Source of the DNA: Bdellovibrionales bacterium
GTDB lineage: Bacteria; Bdellovibrionota; Bdellovibrionia; Bdellovibrionales; UBA1609
NCBI GenBank assembly: GCA_014323935.1
Contig: JACOND010000002.1
Span: 118,691 to 182,690 of the forward strand
Length of the DNA: 64,000 nt
Direction: 5' to 3'
Under the pieces are notes generated by a model. The model searched no databases and was not told the origin of the DNA. It saw only the letters and a program-made list of their open reading frames with translations. The position numbers and the translations under genes are program-made. Of the stretch, positions 1 to 10,394 are shown piece by piece (within the stretch, counting starts at the first letter, position 1; each line of letters opens with the position of its first letter).

Positions 1-462
1 ACCTGTCATCAAATAATAAAAAGAAAAATAAAGAGGCAAATCTTCTACAAAAGCTGAGCCTGTATAAGAAAAATAAATTCCTGGAAAAATGCCTTCATGA
101 AATTTATGGGAATACTCTAAGTATTTAATAAACATAAAAAGAAAACCACACACTAAAGTTGTTCCTAACATCATTTGACATTTTTTTATTTGATCTTTTT
201 GTGCATAATAAATACTCATAACCATAGTCCAAGAACTAAAAAGAAGAACCACTGTATTGATAGCCCCCTTTTTCCAGTTCAAAAACTCAGCTCCGACTTT
301 AAAAACTTTTGTATACTCTGCATGGTATATGGTATAACCTACAAACAGACCACCAAACATTAAAATTTCAGTTGCTAAAAAAAGCCACATCCCAATTTTT
401 TCAGCCCGAATCTGATCTTTATAACTATTAAAATGATGAGCTAAATTTTTATTGTCTTTCAT
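1..462 (-). CDS. coxC: Cytochrome c oxidase subunit III (partial, runs off window start)
   Basis: Reverse-strand reading from the ATG at 462: MKDNKNLAHHFNSYKDQIRAEKIGMWLFLATEILMFGGLFVGYTIYHAEY..., typical subunit III N-terminus. Absent from the ORF track because it has no stop inside the window. Confidence 0.88.
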   Translation of the reverse strand, partial: MKDNKNLAHHFNSYKDQIRAEKIGMWLFLATEILMFGGLFVGYTIYHAEYTKVFKVGAEFLNWKKGAINTVVLLFSSWTMVMSIYYAQKDQIKKCQMMLGTTLVCGFLFMFIKYLEYSHKFHEGIFPGIYFSYTGSAFVEDLPLYFSFYYLMTG

Positions 463-480
463 AATTTTAAACCTTTTTTA

Positions 481-2043
481 TCACTCATAAGCTTCCTTAG
501 TAACAACAGGAGTTTCTAAAAAATTTTCATGAGGAGGGGGAGAAGAGCTTTGCCATTCTAAAGTTTTTGCTCCCCAAGGATTAGCTGAAGCTTTTCTTCC
601 TTTAAACATAGCCCAAAGTAAAAAAGTAAAAGCAACTATAAAACCTAGAGCAATAAGCCATGATCCTACTGTAGAAATCTGATTTAAAGCTTCATAAGGG
701 GCTTTATAATCAGCATATCTCCTAGGCATACCATTAATTCCTAAAATAAATTGAGGAAAAAAAGTTACATTAAATCCTATAAAAATAAGAGCAAAACCTA
801 ACTGTCCCATCCCTTCATTATAAAGACGACCAAACATTTTAGGGAACCAATAATAAAAACCTCCCATAATCCCCATAATACTTCCTCCCACCATAACATA
901 ATGAAAATGAGCAACAACAAAATAAGTATCATGAACATGTACATCAAAAGGAAGAACAGCCAACATATAACCTGTCACTCCTCCAATTAAAAATAAAAAC
1001 AAAAAACCAAGAGCATACAAAAAAGGAGTATCAAATTTTAGAGAGCCTCGAAACATAGTAGCGATCCAATTAAAAATTTTAACAGCTGTAGGAACTCCTA
1101 CTAACATTGTCAAAACAGAAAAAACAATCCCTGCCCATTCCGACTGTCCGCTCACATACATATGATGTCCCCAAACGAAAAAACTCACCACAGCAATTCC
1201 TAAACTTGCAAAAACTAAAGCCTTATAACCAAAAATTCTTTTCCTGGAAAAAGCACAAATCAATTCACTGATAACTCCCATAGCTGGCAAAATCATAATA
1301 TAAACCGCAGGATGAGAATAGAACCAAAAAAAGTGTTGAAACAAAATAGGATCTCCTCCCATAGCCGGATCAAAAACACCAACCTTTAAAACTCTTTCCG
1401 CCACCAATAAAAGTAAAGTGATAGCTAAAACAGGAGTCGCTAAAACCTGTATAATTGCTGTTGAATAAAGTGACCATACAAAAAGCGGCATTTTAAAAAA
1501 ACTCATACCTGGAGCTCTTAATTGATGAATGGTCACAATAAAATTCAAACCCGTTAAAATAGAGGAAAAACCCATAATAAAAGCTCCTAAAACAACAGGA
1601 ATAACAGCTGTACCCGTTTCAATACTGTAAGGAGTATAAAAAGTCCAACCTGTATCTACCCCTCCTAAAAACAAAGAAGTCAAAGTCACAAAGGCTCCAA
1701 TAACTAAGCAGTACCAACTCAAAAGATTTACAGTAGGAAAAGCCACATCCTTAGCTCCAATCTGAAGAGGTAAAACAAAATTTCCTAAAAAAGCGGGAAT
1801 GCCAGGAATAATGACCATAAAAATCATGACAGCCCCATGATAAGTCATCAATTGGTTATAGAAAGCAGAATTTACAATGGTCTCCCCAACTTTAAAAAGT
1901 TCTAAACGAATCAGTAAGGCAAAAAAACCTCCCACGATAAAAAAGGAAAAAACAGTGATCATATATAAAAGAGCTATTCGCTTATGATCTCTTGTAAAAA
2001 GCCAAGAAAAAAGCCCTTTTTTACAATTTAAATAATTTGACAT
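481..2043 (-). CDS. coxA: Cytochrome c oxidase subunit I
   Basis: Heme-copper oxidase motifs [22 protein letters not shown] and [14 protein letters not shown]. Confidence 0.97.
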   Translation of the reverse strand: MSNYLNCKKGLFSWLFTRDHKRIALLYMITVFSFFIVGGFFALLIRLELFKVGETIVNSAFYNQLMTYHGAVMIFMVIIPGIPAFLGNFVLPLQIGAKDVAFPTVNLLSWYCLVIGAFVTLTSLFLGGVDTGWTFYTPYSIETGTAVIPVVLGAFIMGFSSILTGLNFIVTIHQLRAPGMSFFKMPLFVWSLYSTAIIQVLATPVLAITLLLLVAERVLKVGVFDPAMGGDPILFQHFFWFYSHPAVYIMILPAMGVISELICAFSRKRIFGYKALVFASLGIAVVSFFVWGHHMYVSGQSEWAGIVFSVLTMLVGVPTAVKIFNWIATMFRGSLKFDTPFLYALGFLFLFLIGGVTGYMLAVLPFDVHVHDTYFVVAHFHYVMVGGSIMGIMGGFYYWFPKMFGRLYNEGMGQLGFALIFIGFNVTFFPQFILGINGMPRRYADYKAPYEALNQISTVGSWLIALGFIVAFTFLLWAMFKGRKASANPWGAKTLEWQSSSPPPHENFLETPVVTKEAYE

Positions 2044-2058
2044 AGTCTCCTCTCCCTT

Positions 2059-2961
2059 TTAATTTAACGACTTTATATACTCTATCAAACCTGATAGTTC
2101 CTCTTCAGAGAGCAAACCTGCAAAAGGAGTCATTTGATTAGCATAGCCCTTTGATATTTTAGCACTAGGATTTAAAATAGATTCCCTTAAATAATTTTCA
2201 TCTGCCAAGAGAGTCATTCCCCCTTCTAACTCTCTTTGAGTGTTGTAAATTCCAGCTAATCCAGGACCAATAAGTTTTTCTTTTGTCGAATTATGGCAAG
2301 CTGTACAGCGACCTTGAAACACTTTTTGTCCAACTTCAACTAAACTTAAATTTTTATAGGGATCTGTTTTTAACCAATTGTTCCAATCCTCTAAACTCAT
2401 AACCTTTAATTTTGCCCCCATTGTCGAGTGTCCTGTTCCACAAAATTCTGTACAAAAAACTTCAAAACGTCCCTTTCTATTAGCTTTAAACCAAAGAGAA
2501 GTATAAAGACCTGGAAGAACATCTTGTTTAATTTTAAAAGTAGGGATATAAAAACTGTGAATCACATCTCTTGAAGTCATAATCAATTTGACAGAACGCT
2601 TAACAGGAACAAAAAGTTCATTGCTGGTTTTTCTTCCGTTTTTATATACAAATTCCCAATTCCATTTTTGTCCATACACATGAATCTCTAAACTATCCCT
2701 AGGAGCTTCTCTCCTGAAATCACTATAAAGAATCCAACCCCAAACAAAACTCCCCATAAAAATAACAAAAGGGATAAAACTCCATGTAAATTCTAAAATC
2801 GTATTATGATGACTCGATTCTTCCAGCTTTTCATCATCTCTTTTTCTTTTGTATCGAAAAGAAAAATAGACAAAAACTATAACAATCAAAACACAAACTA
2901 AAAAGCTAATACCTATTAAAAAGTGTTCCAATTTTTCCAAACGTGCCACATAATCTGTCAC
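2059..2961 (-). CDS. coxB: Cytochrome c oxidase subunit II with fused C-terminal cytochrome c domain (caa3 type)
   Basis: CuA motif CTEFCGTGHSTM and C-terminal CTACH heme site with downstream Met. Real start is probably upstream (signal peptide in frame to about 3031). Confidence 0.94.
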   Translation of the reverse strand: MTDYVARLEKLEHFLIGISFLVCVLIVIVFVYFSFRYKRKRDDEKLEESSHHNTILEFTWSFIPFVIFMGSFVWGWILYSDFRREAPRDSLEIHVYGQKWNWEFVYKNGRKTSNELFVPVKRSVKLIMTSRDVIHSFYIPTFKIKQDVLPGLYTSLWFKANRKGRFEVFCTEFCGTGHSTMGAKLKVMSLEDWNNWLKTDPYKNLSLVEVGQKVFQGRCTACHNSTKEKLIGPGLAGIYNTQRELEGGMTLLADENYLRESILNPSAKISKGYANQMTPFAGLLSEEELSGLIEYIKSLN

Positions 2962-3022
2962 AGGCGGAATGTTTTTTTCTTCTGCGTCTATTATTTTTAA
3001 AAAAAGAGTTAAAAAAAAGAAC

Positions 3023-3880
3023 TTAAGAATTTCTCCTCCTTTCTCTTAACCATACAGGAACAATAAGAGCTATCAAAAGCAACATCGTTAAAATTCCTCC
3101 TGCTTTCATAATATTTTTAGCATAGATTGTATATTCATTTGTCTTTGGATTAAACCGATAACAAAAAAGCAAGATACGATCAATCACATTTCCTATTTTT
3201 CCTCGACGGGCCTCTAATAAAGCTAACTTTAAAGTCTGCGGAGAAAATTCCACACCATAAAGATAACGAGATATCATTCCTTCAGGACTTAAAATATAGG
3301 CAACAGGACTATGGGCAAATTGCTGAGTTTCTTCATCCCATCGAAAAGAAAAACCTAGACTCTGAGTCAGTTTTTGAATTGACTCTTTTTTTCCTGTAAG
3401 AAAATGAATCTGGTCAGCTAAAACTTTAGGAAATTCTTTTAAATAGTTTTGTTTTTTTTTTAGGGCCAAATCAGAATTTTCACTTGAATCCATGCTTACA
3501 ACAACAAATTGATAGTTTTTTAACTGATTTAAAGCCGTCCACAAGCCATTTAAATGAAAATTACACAAACTCGGGCAATTATAATAAACAACTGTCATTA
3601 AAACAGCTTGATCTTTAAAATACTTCCTTAGACTCTGAGAAGAATCTCTTTCATCTGTAAATTCTAAATCCAAATCAATAAAATCTCCCTTCTTTTCTTT
3701 AACTTGAATATCTATTAAAGGATGAGGAACCTCATCTGCCTTATAAAGTTTTTCTTCTGAACCTTTTTGAATGTTGTAATTGTTTATACTTACTAACTCA
3801 GAAGAAGCCTTTTGAATATAAATGAAAGCGAATCCTAAAAAAAGTATTGTTAAAGGTCGCTTAAAGTGCTGTTTTTGCAA
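3023..3880 (-). CDS. SCO1/SenC-family copper chaperone
   Basis: YYNCPSLCNFHL (CxxxC) motif in a thioredoxin-like fold and downstream HSP; lies within the cox cluster. Confidence 0.9.
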   Translation of the reverse strand: MQKQHFKRPLTILFLGFAFIYIQKASSELVSINNYNIQKGSEEKLYKADEVPHPLIDIQVKEKKGDFIDLDLEFTDERDSSQSLRKYFKDQAVLMTVVYYNCPSLCNFHLNGLWTALNQLKNYQFVVVSMDSSENSDLALKKKQNYLKEFPKVLADQIHFLTGKKESIQKLTQSLGFSFRWDEETQQFAHSPVAYILSPEGMISRYLYGVEFSPQTLKLALLEARRGKIGNVIDRILLFCYRFNPKTNEYTIYAKNIMKAGGILTMLLLIALIVPVWLRERRRNS

Positions 3881-4397
3881 ATTCTTCTAACTCCTGTTCA
3901 TTATAAGCTGTTTTATTTTTAGTGATAGAGCGAATATAGTGAACCAAAGCCCAACGATCTAAATTAGGAAGATGTTTAAAAGAAACCATAGATCCTCCTT
4001 CTATTCCCGTTTGAAGAGTCTTAAAAAGAGCTTGAGGAGAGCCTCCTAATTTCCATTTTCCCTCGACTAAATTTCGAGGAGGAGGAATAAGACCAGGGGT
4101 CCCATCCCCTAAACCTTCTGCTCCATGACATAAAGCACATTGAGCTTTGTAAATTTTACTTCCATGACTAATTAAATTCTCAGTTATAATCCAAGGACGA
4201 GTTTGTTCTTCTTTTGTCAATCCCGCAGAAACAGATTCTTTCTGCTTTGAATCAGATAGCTCTGCTAAATCAATATTACTCTTAAAAAAAACAAAATACA
4301 AAGCCCAAACTGAACTAAAAATTATAACACAAATAAAAAAATAAAAACCTCTTCTATTATAATTTTCTTTAGTCTTTTGCTTTTTTTCATTCATCAT
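3861..4397 (-). CDS. Membrane-anchored class I cytochrome c
   Basis: N-terminal TM segment and CALCHGAEGLGDGTPG heme c motif. Confidence 0.88.
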   Translation of the reverse strand: MMNEKKQKTKENYNRRGFYFFICVIIFSSVWALYFVFFKSNIDLAELSDSKQKESVSAGLTKEEQTRPWIITENLISHGSKIYKAQCALCHGAEGLGDGTPGLIPPPRNLVEGKWKLGGSPQALFKTLQTGIEGGSMVSFKHLPNLDRWALVHYIRSITKNKTAYNEQELEEFAKTAL

Positions 4398-4708
4398 TAT
4401 CTATGTCTCAAATTCTAACTTATTCCACTCACCTTAAGCAAAATTCTTATAAATTAAAAAATCTAAACTTGTCAATATTTTTATTCTTACAAGCAAACGG
4501 TTTCTTTAGGAAGTTTTAAAAAAAGTCAATCTATTAAACTTCATATTATTCTTTTATTTCTATCCTACTATTTTCTTATTTTCGCTTTCTTTTTCCCTTC
4601 TCGGCTTAAAAAAATCACTCAAGTTTAATAAAACACATCTTGTTTTTTTCTAAAAAAATTATCATAATTGAATAATGATGATATTTAAACACAAATGAGT
4701 GATAAATA

Positions 4709-5005
4709 ATGAAATTTTTCAAGAAAAATTACATAGAAAAACAAATCTGTTGTTTTAGCTTACTTTTTTTATTCGGTTGTGTAAGTTTAAATAGCAAATT
4801 AGAGAATCTTTCCTATAAAGACAGTAAATCCAAAGTTTTAGTTACTTTAGGTCAACCTTATAAAATCACAAGAAAAAAAGGGAAAGATCATTGGTCCTAT
4901 AGAGTTATAATTGAAGGAAGACATTATACAAGAGATGTCATCTTCAAAGAAGGTAAAGTTTACAGAGTTTCTGGTTATGTTCCCTATCCTATTACAAAAT
5001 TTTAG
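4709..5005 (+). CDS. Small lipoprotein, SmpA/BamE-like
   Basis: Lipobox LLFLFGC; 'SKSKVLVTLGQPYKITRKKGKDHWSY' resembles the SmpA/OmlA motif. Confidence 0.55.
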   Translation: MKFFKKNYIEKQICCFSLLFLFGCVSLNSKLENLSYKDSKSKVLVTLGQPYKITRKKGKDHWSYRVIIEGRHYTRDVIFKEGKVYRVSGYVPYPITKF

Positions 5006-5116
5006 CATTCAGACCTATAGAAAACCTATCTCTTAATTATTTTATCTTTTTCTCTTTATTTTATTTGATTTTTTTTAACAAACATTCTATATTTAGAATT
5101 AATATTTTTTAGATAT

Positions 5117-6265
5117 ATGAAGAAAAATTATTTCTATATTCTTGTTAGTCTTGCTTTTACTACTTTTATAAGTCATAGTAAAAGCGAAAAACAAGAAACA
5201 GATATGAGAAAATCTGAGACCTCTAAGGATCTTGAAGTAGCAACTCTTGCGGGAGGTTGTTTTTGGTGCGTGGAATCAGACTTAGAAAAAGTCCCTGGAG
5301 TTACAAAAGTTATTTCTGGTTATTCTGGGGGAGAAAAAGAAAAACCTAACTACAAAGAAGTTTCAAGTGGTTCGACAAATCATTTAGAAGCCGTTCAAGT
5401 GTACTTTAATCCCAATGAAGTTTCTTATTCTCAAATTTTAGATGTGTTTTGGAGAAAAATCAATCCTTTAGATAAAGGAGGTCAATTTGTAGACCGTGGT
5501 TTTCAATACAGCACGGCTATTTTTTATCACACAGAAAAACAAAGGAACATAGCAGAACAATCTAAAAAAGAACTGCAAGAAAAAGGTCCTTTTAAAAAGG
5601 ATATTGTAACTCCTATAAGAGCTTTCAAAAATTTTTACGAGGCTGAAGAGTATCATCAAGATTATTATAAAAAAAATCCCATCAAGTATATTTTTTATCG
5701 CTGGCGTTCGGGGAGAGATCAGTTTTTAAAAAACACCTGGGAGAAATTTAAAGATTTCCGTTCTCATCTCTCAAGTAGAGCTGACAATCAAAAAAAAGAA
5801 AGCCACAATAAAATAACTTTTTCAAAACCTTCAGAAGAAAAGTTAAAAGAAAAACTGACTCCTCTTCAATACGAGGTCACTCAAAAAGATAAAACAGAAG
5901 TCGCTTTTCAAAATAAATATTGGAACCATAAAGAAGAGGGAATTTATGTAGATATTGTATCTGGAGAACCTTTGTTTAGCTCTTTAGATAAATATGACTC
6001 AAAAACTGGTTGGCCTAGTTTTACAAAACCCCTAGTTCCTGAAAATATTATAACTAAAGTGGATAGAAAATTGTTTGTTCAAAGAACAGAAGTCCGTTCT
6101 CGTTATGCAGACTCTCATCTAGGTCATGTTTTTAAGGATGGACCTGCCCCTACAGGATTAAGATATTGTATTAATTCTGCTAGCCTTCGGTTTATTCCAA
6201 AAGATAAATTAAAAGAAGAAGGTTTTAAAGAATTTGAAAATTTATTTAAAAAACTCTTAATTTAA
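5117..6265 (+). CDS. msrAB: Bifunctional peptide methionine sulfoxide reductase MsrA/MsrB
   Basis: MsrA motif [17 protein letters not shown] and MsrB motifs [36 protein letters not shown]. Confidence 0.96.
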   Translation: MKKNYFYILVSLAFTTFISHSKSEKQETDMRKSETSKDLEVATLAGGCFWCVESDLEKVPGVTKVISGYSGGEKEKPNYKEVSSGSTNHLEAVQVYFNPNEVSYSQILDVFWRKINPLDKGGQFVDRGFQYSTAIFYHTEKQRNIAEQSKKELQEKGPFKKDIVTPIRAFKNFYEAEEYHQDYYKKNPIKYIFYRWRSGRDQFLKNTWEKFKDFRSHLSSRADNQKKESHNKITFSKPSEEKLKEKLTPLQYEVTQKDKTEVAFQNKYWNHKEEGIYVDIVSGEPLFSSLDKYDSKTGWPSFTKPLVPENIITKVDRKLFVQRTEVRSRYADSHLGHVFKDGPAPTGLRYCINSASLRFIPKDKLKEEGFKEFENLFKKLLI

Positions 6266-6302
6266 TTCTTCTTGTTTTTTAAATTTTATCCATGCTAAAG
6301 CT

Positions 6303-7067
6303 ATGAATCCTAAAGGTCTTTTAAATAAACCAGACTCTTTAAGTGTCATAGAATCCATTTACAAAATCTCTCTTGGTTTAAAAGATAACTCTTCCTTAAT
6401 TCCTCAAATCATAGAGGATTTAAAAAGAGTTTTAAATTCAGCTCATAAAAATCAAACAAGTATTAAAACGGTGAATTATATTGAAAGATTTAGCTCTAAA
6501 GGTCAATTCAAATCTAAACTTTGGCTTATACAAAAATTAAAGAAAATAGAATTTTTTGAATTAGGACAAGTCTTTTTGTGTGCTGGCTGGTGTGGAACTT
6601 TAGCTTATTTACTTTTTCAAGAAAAAACTTTAAAAGTAAAACAAATATTTAATTTTGATAAAGACCCTCTAAGTATCACAATATCAGAAGACTTAAACCG
6701 AAAATGGGTCAAAGAAAACTGGAAATTCAAAGCAACACTTAAGGATATCTTAGACTTAAATTATCATTCCGCTCAGTTTAACACTTTAAAAAAAGATGGT
6801 TCTTCTCAAGAACTCTTTGTTTCACCTGATACTATTATTAATACCTCCTGTGAACATATAGAAAATTTTACAAATTGGTGGAAGAAAATTCCAAAAGGAA
6901 AAAAAATGATATTGCAAAGTAATAACTTCTATGAAGACCCGGAACACATCAACTGTGTCTCAAGTCTCAAACATTTTAAAAATCAAGCCCCTTTAAGTCA
7001 AATTTTATTTAAAGGAGAATTAAACTTAGGAAAATACTCTCGCTTTATGCTTATTGGAAATAAATAA
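6303..7067 (+). CDS. Uncharacterised protein, possible SAM-dependent methyltransferase fold
   Basis: Long ORF; 'FLCAGWCGTLAYLLF...IFNFDKDPLSI' resembles Rossmann MTase motifs I/II. No family firmly recognised. Confidence 0.5.
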   Translation: MNPKGLLNKPDSLSVIESIYKISLGLKDNSSLIPQIIEDLKRVLNSAHKNQTSIKTVNYIERFSSKGQFKSKLWLIQKLKKIEFFELGQVFLCAGWCGTLAYLLFQEKTLKVKQIFNFDKDPLSITISEDLNRKWVKENWKFKATLKDILDLNYHSAQFNTLKKDGSSQELFVSPDTIINTSCEHIENFTNWWKKIPKGKKMILQSNNFYEDPEHINCVSSLKHFKNQAPLSQILFKGELNLGKYSRFMLIGNK

Positions 7068-7118
7068 TTTTAGTATTTTAGAAATCTTTTTAAATAAATT
7101 TTCAAATTTAAAGGTCTA

Positions 7119-8222
7119 TTGACTCCATTAAAATTTCCCATTACAAATCATTTTATGTCTATCCCTTATTACCCTCTGAAATTAATAAAAAAAGAATTTG
7201 AAACAGAAAAAACCTGTTCTTTTTACTTTAAAGTACCTGAAGATCATAAAAAGCTATTTCAATATAAAACCGCTCAATTTTTAACTTTTCGTTTTTATAT
7301 TCAAGGAAAAGAATATATCCGAAGTTACTCCCTAGCTTCTTCTCCCTTTTTAAACGAAAATCTAATGACGACCGTAGGAAAAGTAGAACAAGGAGTTGTA
7401 TCTAATTACATGCTTTCTGAATTGAAAGAAGGAGATACTGTTGAATCTCAAATTCCTTTAGGAGAATTTTTTCATTTACCTAAAGATTTAAAGAGTAAAG
7501 ACTTTGTCTTGTTTGCAGGAGGAATAGGAATCACTCCTTTATTTTCTATTTTAAAAACAACTCTTGAAACAGGACTTGCTAGGAAAATATATCTCATTTT
7601 CTCTATACGAAGCTTAAAGGACTTTATTTATAAAAAAAATTTGAAGGAACTTGAAAACAAATTTAAAAATCAATTTCAAATCAAGCTCATTATCTCTGAA
7701 AGCCATGGACGTTTGAATCCAGATAAAATAACTAAACTTTTAGATAACTTAGAACCAACAAAAACTTGTTTTTATCTTTGTGGTCCTAAAGATTACATGA
7801 CTATGATTTCAAAACATTTATTAAAGTTAGGAAACCATAAAAACTCTATTTATACAGAAGATTTTAATATCATTCCTATTAGAGGTCCAAAACCTGATGA
7901 AGATTCAATCATTTTTAATGCAAAACAGTCTTCTGAAGGAGAACCTAAAATCTTGAAAAGTTTTTTAAATGGAGAAGAGATAGAAATTCCTCTCAATAGA
8001 GAAAAATCTTTGTTAGAACAACTGATAGATCAAGGATACAATCCCCCTTTTTCCTGTACTTCAGGTTCTTGCATGAGTTGTATGGCCCGGCTCAAAGAAG
8101 GAAAAATATTTCAACTTCAAGAAGGCATCTTAGATGAAGAAAATATCAAAAATTTAGAAATTCTTAGCTGTCAATGCTATCCTCTTTCTGAAACTGTTCA
8201 CATTGATTATGATAACTTATAA
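7119..8222 (+). CDS. FAD/NAD(P)-dependent oxidoreductase with C-terminal 2Fe-2S ferredoxin domain (PaaE/Hmp-reductase-like)
   Basis: RSYSLAS FAD motif, FAGGIGITPLFS NAD motif, CTSGSCMSC...CQC 2Fe-2S motif. ATG at 7155 is a likely alternative start. Confidence 0.88.
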   Translation: MTPLKFPITNHFMSIPYYPLKLIKKEFETEKTCSFYFKVPEDHKKLFQYKTAQFLTFRFYIQGKEYIRSYSLASSPFLNENLMTTVGKVEQGVVSNYMLSELKEGDTVESQIPLGEFFHLPKDLKSKDFVLFAGGIGITPLFSILKTTLETGLARKIYLIFSIRSLKDFIYKKNLKELENKFKNQFQIKLIISESHGRLNPDKITKLLDNLEPTKTCFYLCGPKDYMTMISKHLLKLGNHKNSIYTEDFNIIPIRGPKPDEDSIIFNAKQSSEGEPKILKSFLNGEEIEIPLNREKSLLEQLIDQGYNPPFSCTSGSCMSCMARLKEGKIFQLQEGILDEENIKNLEILSCQCYPLSETVHIDYDNL

Positions 8223-8275
8223 TCTCATACCATTGAAAGAAAAGGCTCTTTTCCTTTATTTCTCATGAAATTGTA

Positions 8276-9337
8276 TTGATAAATCCTATTTTTTGTTCTA
8301 AGTTAGAATTTATTTTAGAGGGCATTATGAAGGGATCTCGAATATTTATTACAGGCGTTGCCGGATTTTTAGGAAGCCATGTCGCAAAATGGGCTCTTTC
8401 TGAAGGTCATGAAGTTCTAGGAGCCGACAACCTATCTTTAGGTCATAAAAATAATATACCAGGGGGGGTGCAATTTTATGAATATGATCTTATAGACTTA
8501 GAAAAAAATAAAAAATATCTCAAATCTATTGATGTCGTTTTTCATGCAGCCAGTTATCCTTACGATAATTTCAGTTTATTTATTCCTTTCCGAACTGTTC
8601 AAAACACCTTTTCCATTACAGCTAGCCTATTAAGTGCAAGTCTTTTCAATCATGTAAAAAGGTTCATCTACTGCTCTTCAATGTCTCGTTATGGAGATAA
8701 TGTCGCTCCTTTTACAGAAGATATGACTCCTAAAACCTTAACTCCCTATTCGGTTGCTAAAGTTGCAGGAGAAAACTTAGTAAAAAGTTTATCTCAAGTT
8801 CATAATTTTGAATATGTTATATGTATTCCACACAATATTTTTGGTCCTCAACAAATTTATAATGATCCTTACAGAAATGCAGTGTCCTTAATTATAAACC
8901 AAATGTTGAAAAATAAATCCCCTTTAATCTATGGTGATGGGGAACAAAAAAGAGCTTTTAGCCCTATTCAAGATTTAATTCCTCTTTTTCCTAAACTTTT
9001 ATTTGGAAAATTAGCAAAAAATCAAACTATTAATATAGGTCCTGATGAAGAAGTCATTTCTTTAAATACTTTGGTTCAACTTTTAAATAAAATTCTTGGG
9101 AAAAATTTAAAACCTAATTTCAAAACTTTTAGAAAACAAGAAGTTAAACTGGCTTTTTGTTCTTCTGATAAATCTCGAAGATTATTAAACTATAAAAAAA
9201 GTATCTCTTTAGAAACAGCTTTAAGAAACTTAGTCTCTTATATTAATGAAAAAGGACCTTCTTATTTTTCCTACCATCAAACCGTAGAACTTGAAAGAGA
9301 CTACTTTCCTGAAAACTGGAAACAAAAAAGCTTTTAA
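8276..9337 (+). CDS. NAD-dependent epimerase/dehydratase (extended SDR)
   Basis: GVAGFLGSHVAKW, YSVAKVAGE, PHNIFGPQQ motifs. ATG at 8327 is a likely true start. Confidence 0.9.
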   Translation: MINPIFCSKLEFILEGIMKGSRIFITGVAGFLGSHVAKWALSEGHEVLGADNLSLGHKNNIPGGVQFYEYDLIDLEKNKKYLKSIDVVFHAASYPYDNFSLFIPFRTVQNTFSITASLLSASLFNHVKRFIYCSSMSRYGDNVAPFTEDMTPKTLTPYSVAKVAGENLVKSLSQVHNFEYVICIPHNIFGPQQIYNDPYRNAVSLIINQMLKNKSPLIYGDGEQKRAFSPIQDLIPLFPKLLFGKLAKNQTINIGPDEEVISLNTLVQLLNKILGKNLKPNFKTFRKQEVKLAFCSSDKSRRLLNYKKSISLETALRNLVSYINEKGPSYFSYHQTVELERDYFPENWKQKSF

Positions 9338-9354
9338 AGCTTCAAAACTATTTT

Positions 9355-10305
9355 ATGAAAGTTAATTTTCAAAAAGCTCTTTTTTTATTAAAAGAGGGGA
9401 ATTTAGTTGCTGTTCCAACGGAAACAGTCTACGGTTTAGCGGGACGAATTGACAGAGAAAAAACTCTGGAAAAAATCTTCAAGATCAAAAAAAGACCTTT
9501 CTTTGACCCCCTCATAGTTCATTGTTACAACATCCCTCAAGCTTTGACTTATGTTTCAAAAAAACACTTCCTTTTAGAAAAGCTTTTGAAACATTTTTCT
9601 CCAGGTCCTTTCACTCTTATCGTTAAAAAAAATCAAAAAATTTCTCCTTTGATTACAGGGGGAAAAGATACTGTAGCTCTTCGAATTCCTCAACATCCTC
9701 TGACTAGAAAACTTATTTACAAACTCGGAGTTCCCCTCGCAGCTCCGAGTGCTAATTCTTATGGAAAAGTCAGTCCTGTCAGTGCAGAACATGTTTTATC
9801 CTCTTTTAAAAATAAACTTCCTGTTTTAGATGGAGGACGTTGTAAAAAAGCTCTAGAATCTACTATTGTTTCTCCCGAGTTTAAAACAAAAAGCTTATTT
9901 ATTTTAAGACCAGGAATAATTACAAAAAAACAAATTGAAAATTTTTTAATAAAAGAAAACTTAAAATTTCAAGTGAAGTACAAAAAGGACGTGTTCCAAC
10001 CGGGAGGAAGTCTCTCTCATTACAAGCCTTCTGTTCCTTTTTACATTATAGAAAGTAAAAAAACAAAAAAAGAAATTTATAATTTTTTATCTAAGAAATA
10101 CCCTAAAAAAAAACTCAAAGAGCTTTCTCTTTTTCCATCGAGTCAAAAAACAGCTCGCTTAATTTATCTTCAACTAAGAAAACTGTCTAAAGATAAAAAA
10201 CATCTGATTTATGTCCAACGAAGCCAGAAGAAAAACCAAGGACTCTGGCTTACAATATGGGATCGTTTAGAGAAAGCTTCTTCAAAATTCATCAAGATAG
10301 ATTAA
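9355..10305 (+). CDS. tsaC: Threonylcarbamoyl-AMP synthase (Sua5/YciO/YrdC family)
   Basis: VAVPTETVYGLAGR, KKRPFFDPLIVH, PSANSYGKVSPVSAEHV motifs. Confidence 0.93.
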   Translation: MKVNFQKALFLLKEGNLVAVPTETVYGLAGRIDREKTLEKIFKIKKRPFFDPLIVHCYNIPQALTYVSKKHFLLEKLLKHFSPGPFTLIVKKNQKISPLITGGKDTVALRIPQHPLTRKLIYKLGVPLAAPSANSYGKVSPVSAEHVLSSFKNKLPVLDGGRCKKALESTIVSPEFKTKSLFILRPGIITKKQIENFLIKENLKFQVKYKKDVFQPGGSLSHYKPSVPFYIIESKKTKKEIYNFLSKKYPKKKLKELSLFPSSQKTARLIYLQLRKLSKDKKHLIYVQRSQKKNQGLWLTIWDRLEKASSKFIKID

Positions 10306-10394
10306 CAAAAGAAATTAAATATGTAGTTCTAAGTTAAAAAAACTTGTATCTTTAGAGCTTTTTTTTTATCTTAGTCAAAAAAACGAGAAAATAA

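Noticed and set aside
175-363. 62-aa plus-strand ORF
   Set aside because: Antisense to coxC, which is clearly coding on the minus strand.
5468-5659. Short minus-strand ORF; similar short ORFs at 9574, 13208, 16396, 24256, 28704, 32467, 32776, 36783, 40778, 41683 and 49338
   Set aside because: Antisense to well-supported or larger ORFs, with no RBS or family signal.
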